Origin: Collinsella aerofaciens
Lineage (GTDB): Bacteria; Actinomycetota; Coriobacteriia; Coriobacteriales; Coriobacteriaceae
Direction: 5' to 3'
Length of the DNA stretch: 6,961 nt
NCBI GenBank assembly: GCA_905213325.1
Contig: CAJMHW010000057.1
Location: 1-6,961 of the forward strand
The notes beneath the pieces were generated by a model. That model was given only the letters and a program-made list of their open reading frames with translations, ran no database searches and had not been told where the DNA came from. Every line of letters starts with the position of its first letter. Positions within the stretch are counted from its first letter, which is position 1. The position numbers and the translations under genes are program-made. Shown in pieces: positions 1-5,786 of the stretch.

Positions 1-510
1 GCGCAAGCCCCGGCTCATGAACTGCTCGTGCGCCGCGCGATCCTCGTCGGTCACCGGCTCGAGCCACTGGCGGCGCGCCGCGACGTCCGCGCGGATGCGC
101 GCAAGGTTCTCGCCGATCTTCTTCTCGGGGATGCGGGCGCGCTGCTCGTCCATGTCGAAGTTGGGCAGCCAGTTGTCCACCATGAGGAGCGTGGTCACGT
201 AGGCAGGGTTGAGCCCCGCCGCCCGCGCGTCCTCCAGGCACAGCTCGACGGCGTTGGCGTGCCGGTTGCCGTAGGTGCAGACGAAGTAGAGGTAGGGCGT
301 GTCGAGCGTCGCGCGCTCGAGGAACGTCTTCACCATGTCGGGCATCATGTGCCCGTAGATGGGGTACACGATGCCAATCGTATCGTCCGCGTAGGCGAGT
401 TCGCCCTCGCGGCGCAGCTCCTGCGGGATGCTCAGGACCCTCTCGCCCTCTGCGGCCAGCTCGCGCGCCACGTAGAGGCAGTTGCCCGTCCCGGTGAAGT
501 ATAAGATCAT
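1..510 (-). CDS. EFR1-type flavodoxin/ferredoxin protein, N-terminal part (cut by left edge)
   Basis: The first 170 codons of a cytoplasmic flavodoxin-fold protein are visible and stay open to the window edge. The N-terminus MILYFTGTGN (residues 1-10) is the FMN phosphate-binding loop after the first beta strand. VYPIYGHMMPDMV (residues 48-60) and the strand YLYFVCTYGNRHANA (73-87) are the other flavin-contact segments typical of this group. In EFR1-type proteins the flavodoxin half is followed by a C-terminal domain binding two [4Fe-4S] clusters; that part would lie left of position 1, so the ferredoxin half is inferred from the family and not seen. The start ATG (508-510) has a GGGAG site at 517-521, six bases away. 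It lies 42 bp downstream of the exported flavodoxin gene, on the same strand with no terminator between, so it is probably the third gene of an operon. Likely role: electron transfer between a flavin and iron-sulfur partners; the partner is unknown. Confidence 0.85.
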   Translation of the reverse strand, partial: MILYFTGTGNCLYVARELAAEGERVLSIPQELRREGELAYADDTIGIVYPIYGHMMPDMVKTFLERATLDTPYLYFVCTYGNRHANAVELCLEDARAAGLNPAYVTTLLMVDNWLPNFDMDEQRARIPEKKIGENLARIRADVAARRQWLEPVTDEDRAAHEQFMSRGLR

Positions 511-552
511 TCGAAACTCCCAGATTGTCGGCGGTCTGTCATCTCTAATTGC

Positions 553-1179
553 TTATGCCAGGCCGAGACCGGCGACCCAATCACGAACCCCGGACTCGTC
601 CGCACTGGACGAGAAGCGCTGACCCTCCTGCCACTCTCCGCTGCCCGCGGCCTCGGCGAGTAGCTCGCCGCTCTGGCCAAGACCCGAGGAGGAAGAGGTG
701 CAGAACGGGATCACCGTCTTGCCGTTCCAGTCGTTGCCTGAGATAAAGTTGTCGATGGGCCAGGCCGCGATGCCCCACCAGATGGGATACCCCACGAGCA
801 CGGTGTCGTAGTTCTCCCAGCCGTTCGGCGTGACCTGCGTAAGCTCGACGTCGCGCAGGCTCTCGTCCTCGTGCTCGCGGGTCACGCGGCTACTGTCGTC
901 GGTCCAGTCGAGGTCATCGTCGGAGTAGGGCTCCGTAGGCGTCACCTTAAAGAGGTCGGCGCCGAGCTCGTCGGCGATGGTCTGAGCTACGGCAGCGGTG
1001 TGGCCCTGTGCCGAGTAGTAGGCCACGAGGACGTTGCCACCTGCAGCGGGCGCGGCGGCGGGCTGGTCCTCGGCGGCGGCTTGGCCGCCGTCACCTTGGT
1101 TGCAACCGGAGAGCATCGTTGCGCACAGCGCGGCTCCGAGTAGGAAGTTTCTTCTAGTCACGGTCGGGTTTGCGGTCAT
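553..1179 (-). CDS. Tat-exported lipoprotein flavodoxin
   Basis: A 208-residue protein with an export signal and a flavodoxin domain. The N-terminus has twin arginines (R9-R10, TRRNFLLG), a hydrophobic stretch (12-24) and a lipobox LSGC with Cys26 as lipidation site. An Ala/Gly/Gln-rich linker (27-48) precedes the fold. The domain starts at NVLVAYYSAQGHT (49-61), the FMN phosphate loop, then VGYPIWWG (129-136), the GKTVIPF strand (153-159) and SGLGQS (165-170). This motif set matches the Flavodoxin_4-like family common in anaerobes. Tat export suggests it is folded with FMN in the cytoplasm and then anchored outside the membrane, where it could pass electrons to or from surface redox enzymes; the function is inferred. 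The start at 1179 has GGAGGAG (1187-1193) seven bases upstream. It lies 46 bp after the aldo/keto reductase gene and 42 bp before the EFR1-like gene, so the three are probably co-transcribed. Confidence 0.9.
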   Translation of the reverse strand: MTANPTVTRRNFLLGAALCATMLSGCNQGDGGQAAAEDQPAAAPAAGGNVLVAYYSAQGHTAAVAQTIADELGADLFKVTPTEPYSDDDLDWTDDSSRVTREHEDESLRDVELTQVTPNGWENYDTVLVGYPIWWGIAAWPIDNFISGNDWNGKTVIPFCTSSSSGLGQSGELLAEAAGSGEWQEGQRFSSSADESGVRDWVAGLGLA

Positions 1180-1225
1180 GGGGCATCTCCTCCGTTGGCT
1201 TGGTTGGTCCGTTATCGTCTGAGCG

Positions 1226-2074
1226 CTACTCCTGCGCGTCGAAATCGGGGCGTATGGCCAGGTAGTCCGCGAGTGCTTCCTCAGTGGCGGTGTAGTAGGT
1301 CATGGTCCCGTCGAGCTTGGCAATCTCGGCCATCTCGTCTTCGGTGAGGGAGAAGTCGAAGATGTTCGCGTTGTCGGCGATGTGGGCGGGGTTCTTGGAG
1401 CCGGGGATGATGGAGGTGCCCATCTGCACGTGCCAGCGCAGGATCACTTGGGCCGGGGTCTTGCCGTACTTCTCGGCGAGAGCGACGAAGACGGGCTCCT
1501 CCCGAAGACCTTTGTCGCCGTGGCCGAGCGGGTACCACGCCTCGATCACCGTGCCGTACAGCGCGAGGTAGGCGCGCAGGTCGCGCTGGGCGTGGTGGGG
1601 GTGGCACTCAACGGTCACGAGCTGCGGCTTGATGTCGGCGACCTCGATGACCTCGGCAATCTTGTCTTGCGGGAAGTTGGAGAGGCCGAGGGCGCGCACC
1701 TTGCCCGCGTGGTAGGCCTCCTCCATCGTGCGCCACGCGGCCAGGTAGTCGCCTACCGGCTGGTGCAGGATGAGCATGTCGACGTAGTCGAGCCCTAGGC
1801 GCTGGAGCGTGGCGTCCACCGCCGGCATGCCCGCGTCGTAGACGCTCGGCCAGAGCTTGGTGGAGACGAAGATCTTGTCGCGCGCGATGCCGCTTTTGGC
1901 GATGGCACGGCCCACGGCGCGCTCGTTCATGTAGGCGTTGGCGGTGTCGATGTGCTCGTAGCCAGCCGCGAGCGCGGCGGTTGCGGCTGGCTCGGCCTCG
2001 TCTGGGGTCATGAGGAAGGTGCCCAAACCCTCGATGGGCATCTCTACGTCGTTGTTGAGCTTCAGATACTCCAT
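1226..2074 (-). CDS. Aldo/keto reductase (282 aa)
   Basis: A complete single-domain aldo/keto reductase of the usual length. The TIM-barrel catalytic tetrad is intact: Asp43 and Tyr48 in HIDTANAY (41-48), Lys73 in STKLWP (71-76) and His104 in LILHQP (101-106). LGLSNF (129-134) and the C-terminal cofactor segment IIPGSKNPAHIADN (222-235) follow. The family reduces aldehydes and ketones with NAD(P)H in the cytoplasm. In the cofactor loop, the common IPKS..R pattern reads IPGSKNPAH, so Lys is Gly and the usual Arg is His; this variant occurs in bacterial members and may alter NADPH/NADH preference. The start ATG is preceded by AAGGAGG (2080-2086). It is the first gene of the minus-strand operon with the exported flavodoxin and EFR1-like protein, and it diverges from the LysR regulator that probably controls it. 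The physiological substrate cannot be told from sequence. Confidence 0.95.
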   Translation of the reverse strand: MEYLKLNNDVEMPIEGLGTFLMTPDEAEPAATAALAAGYEHIDTANAYMNERAVGRAIAKSGIARDKIFVSTKLWPSVYDAGMPAVDATLQRLGLDYVDMLILHQPVGDYLAAWRTMEEAYHAGKVRALGLSNFPQDKIAEVIEVADIKPQLVTVECHPHHAQRDLRAYLALYGTVIEAWYPLGHGDKGLREEPVFVALAEKYGKTPAQVILRWHVQMGTSIIPGSKNPAHIADNANIFDFSLTEDEMAEIAKLDGTMTYYTATEEALADYLAIRPDFDAQE

Positions 2075-2125
2075 GGTCTCCTCCTTAATGGCGACTTTTC
2101 GAATACAAGGCTACGGCGTTTACTG

Positions 2126-2174
2126 ACGTGCGAGAAGTTCACGTTGGAATGATGGATATAACCATGGGGTATAT
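2126..2174. promoter_or_regulatory. Putative tandem LysR operator in the divergent aldo/keto reductase-lysR promoter region
   Basis: Two imperfectly related dyads of identical geometry are seen. ACGTG-N9-CACGT occupies 2126-2144 and ATATA-N9-TATAT occupies 2156-2174. Each contains a T-N11-A core (T2129/A2141 and T2159/A2171), the hallmark of LysR-family boxes, and their centres (2135 and 2165) are 30 bp apart, about three helical turns. Known LysR regulators bind a recognition site near -65 and an activation site near -35. If TTGTAT (minus strand, 2108-2103) is the aldo/keto reductase -10, which lacks a good -35, the 2135 dyad would overlap the -35 and the 2165 dyad would be the distal site. 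The -10 assignment is tentative. Confidence 0.55.
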
Positions 2175-2203
2175 ACGGCACATAATGCGTGACAGGAGGA
2201 TCG

Positions 2204-3103
2204 ATGTACAACCCACAGCTTGACACTTTCATCCGCGTGGCGGAGGCGGGCAGCTTCTCCAAAGCGGCACAAGAGTCCTTCATCACGCCCACGGCCGTCA
2301 TCAAGCAGATGAACCTGCTGGAGTCGCGGCTAGGCCTTACGCTGTTCCACCGATCGCATCAGGGGCTTTCGCTTACGCGAGCAGGCAGGTCGCTGCTCGC
2401 CGACGCCCGCCATATCGTGCAGTACTCTCAAGAATCAATCGCACGCGCCCGCGTCGCCGAGCGTGGAGAAAAGCGCATCATCCGCGTGGGAGTGTCGCTC
2501 ATGACGCCCAGCACGCCGCTCACGAAGCTGTGGCCGAAGGTGAAGGAACGTTGCCCTGGCATGAGCCTTCAGGTGGTCACGTTTGAAAACACACCCTCGG
2601 CGGCGCGCGGTTTGGCGAACCTCGGGCAAGACATGGATATCGTGGCGGGGATTTTCGACGATGCCTTTCTTAAAGAGCGCGGGTGCCTGGGCCTCGAGCT
2701 TTCGCGCGAGCCGCTCTGGTGCGCCGTTCCCGTCGACAATGAACTCGCCAAACGCGACATCGTCACATTCGACGACCTCCACAATCACAGTCTTATGCTT
2801 ATACGCCGGGGCTGGAACGCCGAAATCGACCGCGTGCGCGACGAGATACTCTTGCATCATCCTCAAATCGCGCTCGTAGACTTCCCGCAATATCGGGCGG
2901 AGGTGTTCAATCGCGGCGCGAACGAGGACCTCGCGCTTGCGACGCTGCCGTTGTGGGCCAACGTCCACCCCATGCTCAAAACCGTCCCTACCGATTGGGA
3001 CTGTCTCGTGTCTTACGGGCTGCTTCATTCGCCGCACCCCGCAGACCATGTGCGTGAGTTCCTCGATGCGGTGTCTGCCGTGCTCGAGGCAAAGCATCGA
3101 TAG
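2204..3103 (+). CDS. LysR-family transcriptional regulator
   Basis: A 299-residue LysR-type regulator of normal length. The N-terminal winged helix-turn-helix spans about residues 1-62, with FSKAAQESFITPTAVIKQM as the HTH, LLESRLGLTLFHR in the wing entry and LSLTRAG at its end. A linker helix (63-90) follows, then a periplasmic-binding-protein-like effector domain from RIIRVGVSL (91-99) to the C-terminus. A GTG at 2189 is in frame, but the ATG at 2204 is chosen because AGGAGG (2194-2199) sits just in front of it and would lie inside the longer version. It diverges from the aldo/keto reductase operon, the standard layout for a LysR regulator and its target, and probably represses itself through the shared operator region. 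The ligand is unknown; a redox-active or carbonyl compound would fit the target genes. Confidence 0.93.
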   Translation: MYNPQLDTFIRVAEAGSFSKAAQESFITPTAVIKQMNLLESRLGLTLFHRSHQGLSLTRAGRSLLADARHIVQYSQESIARARVAERGEKRIIRVGVSLMTPSTPLTKLWPKVKERCPGMSLQVVTFENTPSAARGLANLGQDMDIVAGIFDDAFLKERGCLGLELSREPLWCAVPVDNELAKRDIVTFDDLHNHSLMLIRRGWNAEIDRVRDEILLHHPQIALVDFPQYRAEVFNRGANEDLALATLPLWANVHPMLKTVPTDWDCLVSYGLLHSPHPADHVREFLDAVSAVLEAKHR

Positions 3104-3245
3104 GCAATCGCGAACAGATGCGCTTATGCCTATGGGAATAACGGGAACTGGCTTCTGAGCTTGCGTTTTGATACCGTCGAGTACCGCCCGATGTTGTTTC
3201 GGCGTCGCCATAGAGCAAAGCCATCAGCGAAATGACGGGAATAAC

Positions 3246-3280
3246 AGCCTCCGAACCTTCTGTTCGGAGGCTTTCTTTTT
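3246..3280 (+). terminator. Intrinsic terminator after lysR
   Basis: An 11-bp perfect stem pairs 3246-3256 (AGCCTCCGAAC) with 3262-3272, with a five-base loop CTTCT, and runs into a T-rich tail (3272-3280, TTTCTTTTT). It is a strong rho-independent terminator on the plus strand. It ends the lysR transcript after a trailer of about 140 bases. Read on the minus strand the stem is followed only by TGTTATT, so termination of the convergent MerR gene here would be weaker. Confidence 0.92.
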
Positions 3281-3332
3281 GCATGTCTGCCTAAACGACT
3301 CCTTGCCAAAGCCCCTTGAGCATCGGGCGGCA

Positions 3333-3773
3333 TTATTGAGCGTGGGCGCTATCGTAGGTATCTTTGATCTCTTCCGGCAAATCGTCGGGAATCAGCGCCT
3401 TCACTCTATCCTCGTTGCCATCTTGGATCGCCTGCTCGTAGTACCAGCATTTGAACTTCAACATATCCAGCGCACGGTTCATGTTCGCGATTTCCGATTC
3501 CATGTGGGCCTTCCGCTCCTCGAACATGGCCTTGCGCTTGGGATATGTCGATGGGCCCTCCGCGCACCATTCCATGAACAGCCGGATGTCCTTGATCTCC
3601 ATCCCAGCCTTCTTTAAGCATTCGATGACCCGAAGCGCCTCGAGTTCCGTATCGCCGAATCGGCGAATGCCGGATGTCCGCTCCAATTCCGGGAACAATC
3701 CCTGCTTGTCGTAATAGCGCAGCGTGGAAACGGGCAGACCGAACATATCCGCCACCTGTCCGATTGTGTACAT
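3333..3773 (-). CDS. MerR-family transcriptional regulator
   Basis: A 146-residue regulator. The N-terminal MerR helix-turn-helix and wings are clear: MYTIGQVADMFGLPVSTLRY (1-20), then YDKQGLFP and SGIRRF (35-39), the second helix pair ending near residue 70. A dimerising coiled coil (about 78-108) and a short acidic tail follow. Cys70 and Cys109 are the only cysteines after the DNA-binding part besides Cys52, and there is no metal-binding CXnC tail, so an organic or redox signal is more likely than a heavy metal. The ATG at 3773 is preferred over an in-frame TTG at 3788 because GGAGG (3778-3782) lies four bases before the ATG. It diverges from the carboxymuconolactone decarboxylase/hydrolase unit and faces a MerR-type promoter at 3805-3835, so it probably activates that unit. 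Confidence 0.93.
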   Translation of the reverse strand: MYTIGQVADMFGLPVSTLRYYDKQGLFPELERTSGIRRFGDTELEALRVIECLKKAGMEIKDIRLFMEWCAEGPSTYPKRKAMFEERKAHMESEIANMNRALDMLKFKCWYYEQAIQDGNEDRVKALIPDDLPEEIKDTYDSAHAQ

Positions 3774-3804
3774 GGTTCCTCCGGACAAATCTCGAATTTA
3801 CTCC

Positions 3805-3835
3805 TTGACCTAAAGTTAGGTTTAGGTATTACCTT
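3805..3835 (+). promoter_or_regulatory. MerR-type promoter with operator in the spacer
   Basis: The -35 hexamer TTGACC (3805-3810) is followed by a 19-bp spacer and a weak -10, TACCTT (3830-3835). A perfect inverted repeat ACCTAAA-GTTAGG-TTTAGGT (3808-3827) fills most of the spacer. An over-long 19-20 bp spacer with a dyad in it is the diagnostic layout of promoters activated by MerR proteins, which twist the DNA to realign the hexamers. It points at the plus-strand unit starting near 3850-4048, and the MerR gene lies immediately on the other side. An alternative -10, TATTAC (3827-3832), would give a 16-bp spacer. Confidence 0.8.
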
Positions 3836-3867
3836 TATTTTCGTCAATATATATAAGGAGTGCAAGG

Positions 3868-3987
3868 GATTTTCGCCAAAGGCGCGCGCTTGCCGGAACG
3901 GTTTTCGCCGGCGGCGTGAACGGCGTGGGCGAAATCGCCGGGCATCCCGCTCTGGAGCAGGCGCATCGAATGGGCATGGAAATCTAG
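3868..3987 (+). pseudogene. C-terminal remnant of a flavodoxin / NADPH-dependent FMN reductase-like gene
   Basis: A plus-strand reading frame ending at TAG 3985-3987 encodes, from codon 3889, LAGTVFAGGVNGVGEIAG followed by HPALEQAHRMGMEI. From memory of the family, this resembles the conserved end of flavodoxin-fold NADPH-dependent FMN reductases (GGVNAVG.I.G.PALE.A..MG). There is no start codon and no upstream two-thirds of the protein: an apparent ribosome-binding site AAGGAG (3855-3860) precedes it directly. The simplest reading is an internal deletion that left the promoter and leader fused to the last 33 or so codons. The original gene would have been the first gene of the MerR-controlled unit. 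Family assignment is by pattern memory only. Confidence 0.6.
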
Positions 3988-4047
3988 GCGCGGCTTAGCT
4001 GCGCGAAAGCAGTTTGTACTCAAAACCATCGACAGGAGGAATCAAAC

Positions 4048-4812
4048 ATGACGATTAAGCAGACAGCGGGCAGGGATGCCCTGGGGGACTTTGCCCCCAA
4101 ATTTGCACAGCTCAATGACGATGTGCTGTTCGGCGAGGTATGGAGTCGAGAAGACGGGCTTTCCCTTCGAGATCGCAGCATAGTGACGGTGGTTGCCCTA
4201 ATGGCGCAGGGCCTGACGGACTCTTCGTTTCAATATCATCTGATGTCCGCAAAGAACAATGGCGTGACCAGGGCTGAGATAGCGGAAATCCTTACGCATG
4301 CGGCGTTTTATGCGGGATGGCCCAAGGCGTGGGCGGCCTTTCGCATGGCGAAGGAGGTCTGGGCGGATGACAATGCCGCTGATGCAAGAGCTAAGCATCA
4401 AAACGAGATGGCCTTTCCCATCGGTGCCCCCAACGACGCATTTGCGAAGTACTTTATCGGGCAAAGCTACCTCGCGCCCCTTTCCACCGAGCAGGTCGGC
4501 ATTTACAACGTTACGTTCGAGCCAGGCTGCCGCAACAACTGGCACACCCATCACGCCAAAAGCGGCGGCGGGCAGATTCTCGTCTGCGTGGCTGGTCGAG
4601 GGCTTTATCAGGAATGGGGCAAACCGGCACAGGAGCTGTGCCCTGGCGATGTAGTAAATATTCCCGCGGGCGTAAAGCACTGGCACGGTGCGGCGCCCGA
4701 CAGCTGGTTCTCCCATCTCGCGATGGAGGTTCCGGGCGAGGAGGCCTCCAACGAGTGGTTGGAGCCCGTGAATGACGAGCAGTACCTTAAAGCGACTGAC
4801 AAGGAGGCTTAG
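4048..4812 (+). CDS. Carboxymuconolactone decarboxylase-cupin fusion protein
   Basis: A 254-residue cytoplasmic protein with two domains. Residues about 10-110 form an all-helical carboxymuconolactone-decarboxylase (CMD) domain with FGEVW (28-32), LRDRSIVTV (40-48), FQYHLMSAKNNGVTRAEI (61-78) and LTHAAFYAGWPKA (82-94). There is no CxxC in this half, so it is not an AhpD-type peroxidase. Residues about 145-230 are a small cupin: motif 1 is HTHH (166-169), with the usual Glu apparently replaced by Gln176, and motif 2 is GDVVNIPAGVKHWHG (200-214). His166, His168 and His211 are likely metal ligands. The family joins CMD and cupin in proteins linked to aromatic or lactone metabolism and redox stress; the reaction is not established here. 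The start has AGGAGG (4034-4039). The hydrolase gene follows after two bases, implying coupled translation under the MerR-type promoter. Confidence 0.92.
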   Translation: MTIKQTAGRDALGDFAPKFAQLNDDVLFGEVWSREDGLSLRDRSIVTVVALMAQGLTDSSFQYHLMSAKNNGVTRAEIAEILTHAAFYAGWPKAWAAFRMAKEVWADDNAADARAKHQNEMAFPIGAPNDAFAKYFIGQSYLAPLSTEQVGIYNVTFEPGCRNNWHTHHAKSGGGQILVCVAGRGLYQEWGKPAQELCPGDVVNIPAGVKHWHGAAPDSWFSHLAMEVPGEEASNEWLEPVNDEQYLKATDKEA

Positions 4813-4814
4813 GC

Positions 4815-5786
4815 ATGGAGCAGTTGAAACTGACGCAGGAATGGGACAAGGTGTTCCCCAAAAACGACAAGGTTGAGCACAGCAAGGCGACCTTCCACAA
4901 CCGATACGGCATCACGCTGGCTGCCGACGTGTACGTGCCTAAGAACGCGGATGGCAAGCTGCCCGCCATCGCTGTTAGCGGCCCGTTTGGCGCTGTGAAG
5001 GAGCAGTCCTCCGGTCTGTATGCGCAGAAAATGGCGGAGCTGGGCTTTTTCGCAATTGCCTTTGACCCGTCCTATACCGGCGAGAGCGGCGGTACACCCC
5101 GCCATGTGGCATCGCCGGACATCAACACCGAGGACTTCTGCGCAGCGGTGGATTTCCTCTCTGTGCAGGAAAGCGTTGACCCGGAGCGTATCGGCATCAT
5201 CGGTATCTGCGGTTGGGGCGGCATGGCAGTCAATGCGGCGGCCATAGACACCCGTATCAAAGCTACCGCGGCTATGACCATGTACGATATGACCCGCGTG
5301 ACCGCAAACGGCTATTTTGACGCCGAGGATTCCAAGCAGGCGCGCTTTGAAAAACGGAAAGCGTTGAACGCGCAGCGCACCGAGGACTATAAAAACGGCA
5401 GCTATGCGCTGGCGGGCGGCGTGGTCGATCCGCTACCGGAGGATGCGCCGCAGTTTGTGGCGGACTATTACGCCTACTACAAGACTCCGCGAGGCTATCA
5501 TCCCCGCAGCCTGAACTCCAACGGCGGCTGGAATGTGACGTCCTCGCTGCCGTTCCTGAATATGCCGATTTTGCAATACAGCAGCGAAATTCGCTCTGCG
5601 GTACTGCTGGTGCATGGCGAAAAGGCGCACTCCCGCTATTTCAGCGAAACCGCGTACGGCAAGCTGACGGGGGACAACAAGGAATTGCTCATTATCCCCG
5701 GCGCCAGCCATACCGACCTTTACGATCAGATGGACGTCATTCCGTTTAAAAAGCTGAAAGCGTTCTTTGAGGAATATCTGCAATAA
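4815..5786 (+). CDS. Alpha/beta hydrolase, dienelactone hydrolase-like, with Cys nucleophile
   Basis: A complete 323-residue alpha/beta hydrolase without signal peptide. The fold begins with ITLAADVYVPKN (33-44) and LPAIAVSGPFG (49-59). The nucleophile elbow reads GICGWGG (130-136), so the nucleophile is Cys132, not Ser, as in dienelactone hydrolases. The probable acid is Glu269 in VHGEKAHS (266-273) and the histidine is His299 in GASHTD (296-301). The conserved SRYFSE (273-278) is typical of the YcjY/DLH-related group. Such enzymes open lactones or cleave esters and thioesters; the substrate is unknown. Its ribosome site AAGGAGG (4801-4807) lies within the end of the CMD-cupin gene, two bases separate the genes, and the two products may act in sequence. 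Lysine codon AAA is used 9 of 21 times, versus 2 of 12 in the aldo/keto reductase, hinting at a different ancestry. No clear terminator follows. Confidence 0.93.
   Translation: MEQLKLTQEWDKVFPKNDKVEHSKATFHNRYGITLAADVYVPKNADGKLPAIAVSGPFGAVKEQSSGLYAQKMAELGFFAIAFDPSYTGESGGTPRHVASPDINTEDFCAAVDFLSVQESVDPERIGIIGICGWGGMAVNAAAIDTRIKATAAMTMYDMTRVTANGYFDAEDSKQARFEKRKALNAQRTEDYKNGSYALAGGVVDPLPEDAPQFVADYYAYYKTPRGYHPRSLNSNGGWNVTSSLPFLNMPILQYSSEIRSAVLLVHGEKAHSRYFSETAYGKLTGDNKELLIIPGASHTDLYDQMDVIPFKKLKAFFEEYLQ

Noticed and set aside
2189..2203. The upstream GTG start for LysR
   Set aside because: It would place the AGGAGG site inside the coding region; the ATG at 2204 directly after that site fits LysR N-termini better.
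2435..3211. A 258-codon minus-strand open frame opposite lysR
   Set aside because: It is the antisense shadow of a clear LysR gene in high-GC DNA and has no family motif or promoter of its own.
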